In this document: in pieces, positions 9,547 to 16,800 of the stretch | Layout: every line of letters starts with the position of its first letter | Numbering within the stretch: position 1 is the stretch's first letter | Assembly: GCA_016214035.1 (NCBI GenBank) | Contig: JACRPF010000014.1 | Location: 62,001-126,000, forward strand | Direction of reading: 5' to 3' | Source of the DNA: Spirochaetota bacterium | GTDB lineage: Bacteria > Spirochaetota > Brachyspiria > Brachyspirales > JACRPF01 | Length of the DNA: 64,000 bases | The notes under the pieces: model-generated | The model's input: only the letters and a program-made list of their open reading frames with translations | Told to the model about the DNA's origin: nothing | Database searches by the model: none | Made by a program: the position numbers and the translations under genes

Positions 9547-10070
9547 AATATTCGTGTACGTCCTTCGCGCTTGATGCGCTTAAGCTCGAGCGTCAGTGTT
9601 TTTTTGACTTCAGTTGGTATACGCTCGACGAACAGAATGCCGTCCAGATGGTCGGTCTCATGCTGAACGATGCGGGCGAGCATGTCATCCGCTTCGATGG
9701 TATGTTCATTCCCGTCAATGTCGAGGAACCGGACCGATACTATGTCGGGACGTATCACCTCGGTACGAACGCCCGGCACGGACAGACAGCCCTCTTCTTC
9801 GGTTGCAAGTGTTTCAGAACGTGTCAGAATTTTCGGGTTTATCATGGCGATCTTCAGCGCTTTGCGTTTTTCACCGCCCGGCATGCCGATGACGATGATG
9901 CGTTTTGATACGCCGACCTGATTCGCCGCAAGTCCCACGCCGTCAGCCGCGCGCATCGTCTCGAACATATCCTCGATGAGCGTCTGTATGCCGTCATTGA
10001 TTCTTGTTACTTCGGCGCACGGGTTTTTGAGCACATCGGCGCCGTACCAATATATGTTGCGAACTGCCAT
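9543..10070 (-). CDS. def: Peptide deformylase
   Basis: 175 residues, normal for the family. All three signatures are present: GVGLAANQVG, EEGCLSVPG (metal-ligand Cys) and QHETDHLDG (HExxH metal site). The enzyme removes the N-formyl group from nascent proteins in the cytoplasm using Fe2+ or a similar metal. GAGG lies a few bases before the ATG. It is the first gene of a two-gene unit with the exported TPR protein, which is an unusual partner; def is more often next to fmt or priA. Confidence 0.97.
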   Translation of the reverse strand: MAVRNIYWYGADVLKNPCAEVTRINDGIQTLIEDMFETMRAADGVGLAANQVGVSKRIIVIGMPGGEKRKALKIAMINPKILTRSETLATEEEGCLSVPGVRTEVIRPDIVSVRFLDIDGNEHTIEADDMLARIVQHETDHLDGILFVERIPTEVKKTLTLELKRIKREGRTRIL

Positions 10071-10113
10071 AAAAGCCTCGATGTATGTATTATCGGATAT
10101 TCATCATAGAGTG

Positions 10114-10141
10114 ATAATATAAAATTCGGCATGAAATGCAA
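10114..10141 (-). promoter_or_regulatory. Promoter of def
   Basis: Read on the minus strand: TTGCAT (10141-10136), a 16-base spacer and TATTAT (10119-10114). The start point would be near 10107, leaving a ~37-base leader before the ATG at 10070. Confidence 0.55.
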
Positions 10142-10180
10142 ATGCGGGCGGAGTTTTCGAATAGGAATCATCCCCGTTAT

Positions 10181-10207
10181 TTGACAGATTATCGATTCTG
10201 ATAGAAA
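10181..10207 (+). promoter_or_regulatory. Promoter of the SpoIIE-type phosphatase gene
   Basis: TTGACA (10181-10186) and an extended -10, TG-a-TAGAAA (10199-10207), with a short 15-base spacer. The expected start point (~10214) lies after the ATG at 10208, which argues for the GTG at 10238 as the real start codon. Confidence 0.45.
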
Positions 10208-10237
10208 ATGCGGGTAGAAGTTAAAAAGGATGCACGC

Positions 10238-11287
10238 GTGACGATGCGGCGTATGCTCATGATCATTGCAGTATCGATACTGCTGCTCGGTGTAAACCTT
10301 TACATAGTTATACTTCCCGGAAGGATACCCGAATTTCTTGCGGCAGTCCTGAACGCGGTTTTTGCGGCAGGTATCGGTATCGCTGCGGTGCTGAGACCGC
10401 CGCGGCAGCCGGACAGCGCAAGGAAAGTGAGCGACATCGAGCGTGTCATCAACGAATACCGCGATATTATCGTGGTGCTTGAAGAGAAGAACGAATACCT
10501 TATCAACAAATGGAATGCGCTTGAAAAGGACCGGCGCAGCACCATACGCGACCGTGCGGTTGCTACCGCTATTCAGCGGAATATTCTGCCCCGGGAATTT
10601 CCGCGCAGCGATGAGATAAAATTCAGCGCGTTTTACAAACCCATCGAAGGTGTCGGCGGGGATTATTACGATGTTATAGAGCTTGATGATAATAATATGT
10701 TTGTATTCATCGCCGATGTCGCGGGACACGGCATATCATCGGCGCTCATCACCGCAATGCTGAAGGCTGCCGCGGTCTCGTATACACACCGGTATCCAGC
10801 GCCGAAATTCCTTATGGAACGCATCAACAGCGATCTCTCGCAGTATGTGACCTCGGCGCATTTTGTGACCGCAGTTATCGCGCATATCAATCTCGAGACG
10901 CATACGCTCACCCATGTCATCGCGGGACATCCGCGGCCGCTTTTGATGCGTAAAAAGGAAGTCATCGTATTTGAGGGGAATAATCCCGTCATCGGACAGA
11001 ATAAGGATACGCAGTTCAACGAAGAGACCATACAGCTCTGCGGCGGTGACAAACTGCTTTTCTATACCGACGGCGCAGTAGAACTCTCCCGTGAGCGCAG
11101 CAAACGTGACGCCTACGGCGCGGCCCGTCTCACCGAATCATTCATGGCGCACAGCGTCAAAGATATCATACACACGGTTGACGGCGTGAAGAACGACATG
11201 ATGGCGTACGGCGCCGCCGGCACTATCGATGATGACCTGACACTGCTTGGTGTGGAAATAACCAGGAAACGGAACGGCGTCAGCTGA
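10238..11287 (+). CDS. Membrane-anchored SpoIIE/RsbU-type PP2C serine phosphatase
   Basis: About 349 residues from the GTG at 10238, which has AAGGA seven bases upstream; an upstream ATG at 10208 would add ten residues but has no binding site. Two hydrophobic segments (MLMIIAVSILLLGVNLYIVI and FLAAVLNAVFAAGIGIAAVL) anchor it, then a coiled coil (IERVINEYRDIIVVLEEKNE) leads to the phosphatase. Signatures: AIQRNILP, GVGGDYYDVIEL with metal-binding Asp, FIADVAGHGISSALITAML, and DKLLFYTDGAVELSRER. Such proteins dephosphorylate anti-sigma-factor antagonists (STAS proteins) in partner-switching. No STAS protein, anti-sigma kinase or sigma factor lies in this window, so the target is elsewhere. It overlaps the convergent queA by eight bases. 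Confidence 0.9.
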   Translation: MTMRRMLMIIAVSILLLGVNLYIVILPGRIPEFLAAVLNAVFAAGIGIAAVLRPPRQPDSARKVSDIERVINEYRDIIVVLEEKNEYLINKWNALEKDRRSTIRDRAVATAIQRNILPREFPRSDEIKFSAFYKPIEGVGGDYYDVIELDDNNMFVFIADVAGHGISSALITAMLKAAAVSYTHRYPAPKFLMERINSDLSQYVTSAHFVTAVIAHINLETHTLTHVIAGHPRPLLMRKKEVIVFEGNNPVIGQNKDTQFNEETIQLCGGDKLLFYTDGAVELSRERSKRDAYGAARLTESFMAHSVKDIIHTVDGVKNDMMAYGAAGTIDDDLTLLGVEITRKRNGVS

Positions 11288-12326
11288 TAAACATCGCATC
11301 GCCGAAAGAAAAAAAACGATAGCGTTCCGCAATGGCGGTATGGTATGCCGCACGCAGATGGTCATATCCGGCGAAAGCGCTTACCATGGCGAGCAGCGTT
11401 GAACGCGGCGTGTGAAAATTCGTGATCATGCCGTCAATGCAGCCGAACTGGTAGGGCGGATAGATGAAGATTGATGTCTCGCCCGATGTCCGGCGAAAGG
11501 CGTTCCGGGAAGCATCATATTCGCTTTCAAGTACGCGTACCGCTGTCGTCCCGCAGGCGATGACACGGCGATGTTCACGCTTCGCATCGATAACCGCAGC
11601 CGCCGTATCCCCGGGTATGATGAACGATTCCGCATGCATGTGATGCTGTCTGATGTCCGCTCCGGTCATCGGCGTGAAAGTATCGTAACCGACATGCAGT
11701 GTCAGCGGATATATCTGTACGCCGTTCTCCCGCAGTGATGCGAGCAGTGTTTCCGTGAAATGCAGCCCCGCGGTGGGAGCGGCCACCGAGCCTGTATTCC
11801 GGGCGTAGACGCTCTGATAATCATCATTGTCGCCAGGCGCGGTGACGGATTCGCCCGAATCTTTTCTGCGTTTGAGGATATACGGCGGGAGCGGTATGGT
11901 TCCGTTTTCGGCAAGATACTTTTCGGTAATTGCCTCGGAGAAACGTGCCGTGCGTACTTTGTTGTCCGCTGAGACGATCTCGGCCGTGACGCCGCCGGGA
12001 AGTGTCACGGTTGTGCCGGATTGTACCGCGGCGCCCTTGGTGAGCACGTTCCAGGTGAACACATCGATCTTTTTCAGCAGAAGCACTTCAACACTGCCGC
12101 CGCTTTTTTTCTTTGCGGAAAGACGGGCGCGAATCACCTTCGCGTCATTGACAATGAGTATATCTCCGGACCTGAAATGAGCTGCAATACCGGAGAACCG
12201 TTCATGAGACAGCGCGCCGTTCATGCGGCTGAGAACCATGAGTCTGCAGGTGTCCCGTGTCGCCGACGGATGCGTTGCGATAAGTCCATCGGGCAGTGTA
12301 AAATCGTAGTCGGATAATGAGTACAT
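11280..12326 (-). CDS. queA: S-adenosylmethionine:tRNA ribosyltransferase-isomerase (queuosine synthesis)
   Basis: 348 residues, full length for QueA. Diagnostic stretches are YDFTLPDGLIATHPSATRD at the N terminus, GSVEVLLLKK, and, near the end, YPPYQFGCIDGMITNFHTPRSTLLAMVSAFAG. The enzyme transfers and isomerises the ribose of SAM onto preQ1 at tRNA position 34, giving epoxyqueuosine. It lies 13 bases after ilvH and is probably co-transcribed with it. Its 3' end overlaps the convergent phosphatase gene, so the two transcripts are antisense to each other there. No other queuosine gene is in the window. Confidence 0.97.
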   Translation of the reverse strand: MYSLSDYDFTLPDGLIATHPSATRDTCRLMVLSRMNGALSHERFSGIAAHFRSGDILIVNDAKVIRARLSAKKKSGGSVEVLLLKKIDVFTWNVLTKGAAVQSGTTVTLPGGVTAEIVSADNKVRTARFSEAITEKYLAENGTIPLPPYILKRRKDSGESVTAPGDNDDYQSVYARNTGSVAAPTAGLHFTETLLASLRENGVQIYPLTLHVGYDTFTPMTGADIRQHHMHAESFIIPGDTAAAVIDAKREHRRVIACGTTAVRVLESEYDASRNAFRRTSGETSIFIYPPYQFGCIDGMITNFHTPRSTLLAMVSAFAGYDHLRAAYHTAIAERYRFFSFGDAMFIS

Positions 12327-12339
12327 GAAGAGCGAAGCG

Positions 12340-12834
12340 TCAGTCGCCGTTGACGGATTCCCGTGTGAGCGCTATCTTACCCGTGCGCGCGGTTTCGATG
12401 ATGCCGAACGGTTTAAGCATCTCGATGAATGCGGCGATCTTCTGTGTAGATCCGGAGACCTCGGCGGTGACCGACTTCAGGGTGATGTCAACAACTTTTG
12501 CCTGAAAAACCTCGAACAGCTGCAGCGCGCTCATACGGGATTCCTTGGTGATGTTTATTTTGATGAGTGCGAGTTCCCGGTCGACGTAATTGTTCGAAGA
12601 AAGATCGAGCACTTTGATGACGTCGATGAGTTTATTAAGCTGTTTTTTAACCTGTTCCATGATGCGTTCGTCGCCGAGCACGACAATGGTCATACGGGAA
12701 ATGGACGGGTCTTCCGTGGCGCCCACGGTGAGTGAATCTATATTGAATCCGCGTGCTGAAAAAAGGCCGGAAATACGCGCCAATACGCCGAAATGATTTT
12801 CCACAAGACACGCGATGACGAATCTGCGTTCCAT
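12340..12834 (-). CDS. ilvH: Acetolactate synthase regulatory (small) subunit
   Basis: 164 residues from the ATG at 12834, which has AGGAG eight bases upstream; a longer reading starting at 12954 adds 40 unrelated residues and is rejected. An N-terminal ACT domain (RRFVIACLVENHFGVLARISG, then LFSARGFNIDSLTVG) binds the feedback inhibitor valine in known homologues, and the C-terminal domain (residues ~80-155) contains EVSGSTQKIAAFIEMLKPFG. It would partner the catalytic subunit IlvB/IlvI in branched-chain amino acid synthesis. That subunit is not adjacent, which is unusual because ilvB usually comes first. It is followed by queA. Confidence 0.95.
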   Translation of the reverse strand: MERRFVIACLVENHFGVLARISGLFSARGFNIDSLTVGATEDPSISRMTIVVLGDERIMEQVKKQLNKLIDVIKVLDLSSNNYVDRELALIKINITKESRMSALQLFEVFQAKVVDITLKSVTAEVSGSTQKIAAFIEMLKPFGIIETARTGKIALTRESVNGD

Positions 12835-12877
12835 GACGTTCTCCTCATGCGGGTGACTGCCCGCGACAGTAGCGTGG

Positions 12878-12906
12878 ATTATAGGATATGTACCGATAAA
12901 ATGCAA
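12878..12906 (-). promoter_or_regulatory. Promoter of ilvH-queA
   Basis: On the minus strand TTGCAT (12906-12901), a 17-base spacer and TATAAT (12883-12878). The leader contains a small hairpin, GCGGG/CCCGC (12849-12864), just before the ribosome binding site. It is too short to call an attenuator. Confidence 0.65.
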
Positions 12907-12913
12907 TGACAGG

Positions 12914-13852
12914 CTACAGTTCGAATAGCATTGGACTGAAACGGAAGTCGACACCGGCTGAAATCGTTATGTGCGGGGGCACATCGTACGCATTATGATT
13001 GAAATCACTGCCCCTGACGGAGCGATGATACGCCCCCTCAACGGCAACACCGAGTTTCAGGTCAGCATACGGCAGGCTGTAGCGCGCCTCTTCCATGAAC
13101 GAATACCGGAGCACATAGCCCGGCAGCCCGATGATATTGACGCCGACAAACATATCGAGACCGATATCAAGACCGCCGTCGAATGCGGTATTGAATGAAA
13201 GCCACGGTGTTACCGGTATGAGTATACCGGCGCGTGCGGCAAGCGACAGTGCAGGGGTTACCATACGTACGGCGCTGTCATTGAACTGTATATGCCACGG
13301 CAGCGGATAGACGGTTGCAGGGTTGTTGCTGTATACCAGCGATGCGCCGTTGGTGGCGTAGCTGTTGTAGGCGAGTATATACGACTCAAGACTCTGTGCG
13401 GACAGATTGCGTATATCGAATTTGAATGCGCCGCCGCCTTCGGTGTAGGGGATGATGCTGATGATCCAGTCAACCGGATACCGCTGATACGCGAAGATCA
13501 TGAGCCGCGCGGCATATGATTCATAGAGGAATGACAAGGCGTCGTTGTCAATACGGTAGACCGCCGCGTTGTAATGACGGATGACATCGATCAGGAGTTC
13601 CGTGCGGTGTCCGGCGACGGTGTTCGCTTTGGTGATGAAGTCGAAGTAATATTTATTGTGTATATCAAGGAATGTGGCGGAGCCGTTGCTGATGAGTGAT
13701 GAACGTGTGATGTATTCGGGCGCTACGGCATAGGTGATATGGAACTCATTGAACGGCCGGGCCGTGGCCTCGTTGCGGTCTGCTTTTTCCGCAAACGCCG
13801 TGAGCGCTACGCAGATAAGCGCCAGCATCGCCGGGAAATTTGTTTTTATCAT
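12914..13852 (-). CDS. Unknown exported protein, possibly an outer-membrane beta-structure
   Basis: About 312 residues from the ATG at 13852, which starts a clear signal peptide (MIKTNFPAMLALICVALTAFA). The mature part is rich in aromatic residues and in alternating strands (FHITYAVAPEYITRSSLI, WIISIIPYTEGGGAFKF, RYSLPYADLKLGVAVEGAYH) and ends in FRFSPMLFEL. A C-terminal Phe-x-Phe strand pattern of this kind is common in small outer-membrane barrels, so a barrel is possible. I do not recognise a family. Neither the ATG nor the alternative TTG at 13891 has a convincing ribosome binding site. It lies 71 bases after the SGNH gene on the same strand and could be on the same transcript. Confidence 0.6.
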   Translation of the reverse strand: MIKTNFPAMLALICVALTAFAEKADRNEATARPFNEFHITYAVAPEYITRSSLISNGSATFLDIHNKYYFDFITKANTVAGHRTELLIDVIRHYNAAVYRIDNDALSFLYESYAARLMIFAYQRYPVDWIISIIPYTEGGGAFKFDIRNLSAQSLESYILAYNSYATNGASLVYSNNPATVYPLPWHIQFNDSAVRMVTPALSLAARAGILIPVTPWLSFNTAFDGGLDIGLDMFVGVNIIGLPGYVLRYSFMEEARYSLPYADLKLGVAVEGAYHRSVRGSDFNHNAYDVPPHITISAGVDFRFSPMLFEL

Positions 13853-13923
13853 GAACACGTACCATTCTACTATAACCGTCCGATATGGCAAGAAGTGAGA
13901 TTGAAGTGTCGAAACCGGTGCGG

Positions 13924-15825
13924 CTATTTTCCGGATATATCGACAATTTTGAGGTCGTCGAACAGCACCTTGCCGGTAACCGCCTCCAGTCCGAGCGTAA
14001 GGCCGATCGATATGGCCATTTCATGGACGGTATAGGTGAATGAAATGCGCTGCCAGTCGAATGTTCCGGTTCCCACAGGCGCCTGCGGATAATCCATGCG
14101 GCTTTCCGCATCTTTTACGACAAGCATGCACTTGATGCCGTTATATGATTTCGGCTTGTCGCTGACATTTTCAGCTTTTACCAATACGGATACCTCGATC
14201 TTTTTTCCACGCAGCGTTTCGACCGGCAACATCACGCTTGCGCTGTTGCCTTTAGCCTCAACCGCGACTATAGCGAGCGCCGATCCGCTTTTGCCCGGTT
14301 CAAAGGTCAATGCTTCCGGTTGCCATTTTTTAGTATTGCCGCCGTCAAAATTATCCTCGAATATGGTGCCGATATTCTTGACAACCGGTGCGACATCAGC
14401 AACGGTGACTGCTTTCGGTGCCGGCATGACAGGCTGTTCTTTCATCGCTTTCCAGAGCATATCCGCATAACCCTGCATTCCCTTGTCGCCCGGGTGCCAG
14501 TTGACGCCGCCGTTCGAAAACCGCTTTTCGCTTTCCGCTGATGCCGCCGGGTCTGAATGTACTGAAGTGATATCAACGTATACGACGCCCATGCGCGTGC
14601 AGACATTCTTGATCATGGTGTCTTTTGCGGCGCCGCTCCGCCAGGCGCTGCAGCAATAGATGCGTATCGACGGATTCATCTGTTTCAGAGCCGTGATGAG
14701 CTTTTCATACGGTTTTTCAAATCCCGCTTCAGTGGCGTCGCGGTCATTTTCTCCGAGCTGGATGACGGCAAGATCGGCTCCCGCAGCGGATGCAGTTATC
14801 TTTTCAATAGCGGCGAGTTTTCCCGTTATCGTTCCGCCGCCGACAGCGTCGATGAGGAGTTCCGGTTTATTGTCCGGCTGCGCATCGCACAGTTTGGCAT
14901 ACAGGAGATGCACATAATCCTTGTCTTCACTCGATGCCGCCATTCCCCAGTTGCCGCTCCAGCCGAGTTTTTCTACCGCCGGCCCGTGTTTCGTGATGCT
15001 GTCGCCGAGTACGAGCATCTTTTTGACCGTGGGAGGCGTACCGGTAACCGGTGCGGCGGCCGCTGCTGTCTCCTTTGGCGCAGCAAGCGCCGCATTGAGT
15101 TTTTTCATCCCGATATCATATGTTTTCATGATTTCCTCTCCGGTTATTTCGCGGTTATAGATTCGCACTTCATCGATGATGCCGGTGAATCCATGGGAGC
15201 CGTCCGCGGAAAATGCCCCGATGATAAGATCGTTTCCCGACGGCACTATCGACCCGGCGCGCGGCATCGTTCCCGCTGGTTTACCGTTTATATAGACACG
15301 CATCGTGTTCCCGTCATAAGTGGTGACGACATAATTCCATGCCCCGATATTCACCTTTTCCGAGGCGTTCAAGCCATAATTCCATGCACGTTCTTCATTG
15401 GGGATCTGCCATTGTATCGAGTCGCCGCCGGTGTTGATGCGGTAGCCCGCCTTGCCGGAACCTGCCATTTTGACGATAAGCTGGGCGTCATTCTGTTTTG
15501 CTGAAGGTTTCATCCATAACGATATGCTGATGGACGCAGGTGTGTAAGCGGCGGCATTCTTCACGACAACGGCCGATTTCGCTTCCTTTGAAAACGAAAG
15601 CGCTGAACCGGATATTCCCTGAACCCATTGCGCCCGGGTGATTGAAGCGCTTATTTGTCCCGATACGTCTTTTGCTGCATCACCCGCGCCTTCATCAAAT
15701 GACAGCCGCAGGACAGGTCCCTGAGCTAACACCGCAACTGCGCTTAAAAAAAACATAAGCCCGATTGCTGCTCTCATGCCCGCATTTCGGGTAGTTGTGC
15801 GGATAGTAGTGTCATTTGTGGTCAT
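13924..15825 (-). CDS. Exported LamG - SGNH hydrolase - C-terminal module protein (acetyl esterase-like)
   Basis: About 633 residues from the ATG at 15825, which has AGGAG upstream. A signal peptide (MRAAIGLMFFLSAVAVLA) sits near residues 17-35. Then come a LamG/concanavalin-like domain (~40-235; ISISLWMKP, DEVRIYNREI), an Ala/Pro linker, an SGNH domain (~268-465) and a module (~490-633) shared with enzymes of the neighbouring operon. Catalytic landmarks are VLGDSI (Ser276), IQLGEND (Asn360) and NWHPGD (His444). The usual Asp three residues before this His is Val, so a Ser-His dyad or a displaced acid is implied. SGNH proteins of this layout usually remove acetyl groups from polysaccharides. 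Shared upstream elements tie it to the glycosidase operon. Confidence 0.85.
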   Translation of the reverse strand: MTTNDTTIRTTTRNAGMRAAIGLMFFLSAVAVLAQGPVLRLSFDEGAGDAAKDVSGQISASITRAQWVQGISGSALSFSKEAKSAVVVKNAAAYTPASISISLWMKPSAKQNDAQLIVKMAGSGKAGYRINTGGDSIQWQIPNEERAWNYGLNASEKVNIGAWNYVVTTYDGNTMRVYINGKPAGTMPRAGSIVPSGNDLIIGAFSADGSHGFTGIIDEVRIYNREITGEEIMKTYDIGMKKLNAALAAPKETAAAAAPVTGTPPTVKKMLVLGDSITKHGPAVEKLGWSGNWGMAASSEDKDYVHLLYAKLCDAQPDNKPELLIDAVGGGTITGKLAAIEKITASAAGADLAVIQLGENDRDATEAGFEKPYEKLITALKQMNPSIRIYCCSAWRSGAAKDTMIKNVCTRMGVVYVDITSVHSDPAASAESEKRFSNGGVNWHPGDKGMQGYADMLWKAMKEQPVMPAPKAVTVADVAPVVKNIGTIFEDNFDGGNTKKWQPEALTFEPGKSGSALAIVAVEAKGNSASVMLPVETLRGKKIEVSVLVKAENVSDKPKSYNGIKCMLVVKDAESRMDYPQAPVGTGTFDWQRISFTYTVHEMAISIGLTLGLEAVTGKVLFDDLKIVDISGK

Positions 15826-15855
15826 AGGAAATACTCCTGCTGCCTTCATTGTCTA

Positions 15856-15897
15856 ACAGTATACACCGAATTCGATGTTTATTCTTGGTGAATATTA
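15856..15897 (-). promoter_or_regulatory. Two-part upstream element and promoter of the SGNH gene
   Basis: On the minus strand: TAATATTCACCAAGA (15897-15883), 17 bases, then TGTATACTGT (15865-15856), which contains the -10-like TATACT. There is no recognisable -35 hexamer where one would be expected; the conserved 15-mer takes its place. The same arrangement, with one base changed and the same spacing, lies upstream of the glycosidase operon at 29245-29204. This suggests an activator site. Confidence 0.55.
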
Positions 15898-15934
15898 TGT
15901 TTTTTTCTGCATATTTTAAGGAATTGCCGTGTTT

Positions 15935-15963
15935 TTGACCGGGACCGGATGTCATGATATACT
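15935..15963 (+). promoter_or_regulatory. Promoter of the membrane gene at 15970, predicted leaderless
   Basis: TTGACC (15935-15940), a 17-base spacer and TATACT (15958-15963), ending six bases before the GTG start at 15970. Transcription should therefore begin at the start codon. Confidence 0.65.
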
Positions 15964-15969
15964 GTAGTC

Positions 15970-16764
15970 GTGAAAATGAATGTCTGGCTTACAAAGCATA
16001 TACGCCGCGATGACGCACTGGTTGCTGTCTGGCTTGTCATCATATATCCAGCGCTGGCTGTCATATCTGATTCAATACCCGGTATATCGCCGCACAGCGC
16101 CGCCGGTCATGCCATGGCGATTATTTATTTTTTTTTCGCATCAGCTGCGCTCGCGATGTATGCTGTCTGCACGGTAGTTTCAGCCATTCGCAATGCGCGC
16201 GATGTGAAAAACGTGTTTGCGGTATACGCCGCGTTAGTGATAGGTTGTATTGAATATCTTATAATAGGACTAGCGACATTCACTGCGGACTCTCAGAAAA
16301 GCAATGTGATCGTCTATATGATGCTGGTGCTCCTGCTCACGCTCATCGCCGTGACGCTGGCACGAGTGATAACGATATTCTACCGGCTGGCCGCGCATAG
16401 GACGGACGATATTCAAAAAGAAAGTGCTGTTTTGAAATACGGTGCGGGGCCGTTTTATATTGTCAGTGCTCAGAGCGGTGCTTCAGGGATAGCATATTTT
16501 CTGTGCGATGTCCCCAAGTTCGCCGGGGTCATGCATCAGCCGCTTACATTTACGACGCTTCCGGTACTGGCTATGGGACTGGGCGCTGTGCTCCCGTATA
16601 CAATGCTTATCTTTTTTTTCGGCATTGCGGTGCCGCATTACGCGCTCATGTCGCGTAAAGAGCGTACGCGCGCAAGCTGGTTCAAGCGGTATCTCATTTT
16701 TATGTGCGGCATGCTGATATGCACCGGCGTTATGTTCATACTCGGCAGATTCAGAAGCTGGTAA
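15970..16764 (+). CDS. Unknown multi-pass membrane protein
   Basis: 264 residues with seven likely membrane segments, including VAVWLVIIYPALAVISDSI, MAIIYFFFASAALAMYAVCT, VFAVYAALVIGCIEYLIIG, VIVYMMLVLLLTLIAVTLA, TLPVLAMGLGAVLPYTMLIFF and YLIFMCGMLICTGVMFIL. It has no soluble domain and no family motif that I recognise; the layout recalls the sensor half of 7TM histidine kinases but no kinase follows. The GTG at 15970 coincides with the predicted transcription start; an ATG two codons later is the alternative. It is a lone plus-strand gene between the SGNH gene and the glycosidase operon. Confidence 0.65.
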   Translation: MKMNVWLTKHIRRDDALVAVWLVIIYPALAVISDSIPGISPHSAAGHAMAIIYFFFASAALAMYAVCTVVSAIRNARDVKNVFAVYAALVIGCIEYLIIGLATFTADSQKSNVIVYMMLVLLLTLIAVTLARVITIFYRLAAHRTDDIQKESAVLKYGAGPFYIVSAQSGASGIAYFLCDVPKFAGVMHQPLTFTTLPVLAMGLGAVLPYTMLIFFFGIAVPHYALMSRKERTRASWFKRYLIFMCGMLICTGVMFILGRFRSW

Positions 16765-16776
16765 CGCTGTGCGTGG

Positions 16777-16800
16777 AACGGGTGAATGCCGTTTTATTTT
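16777..16800 (+). terminator. Weak terminator after the membrane gene
   Basis: AACGG (16777-16781) and CCGTT (16789-16793) pair around a seven-base loop and are followed by TTATTTT. The stem is only five pairs, so it may be inefficient. It overlaps the stop codon of the convergent glycosidase gene. Confidence 0.35.

Noticed and set aside
12835-12954. 40-residue N-terminal extension of IlvH
   Set aside because: The extension is unrelated to the ACT domain and covers the promoter; the ATG at 12834 has AGGAG.
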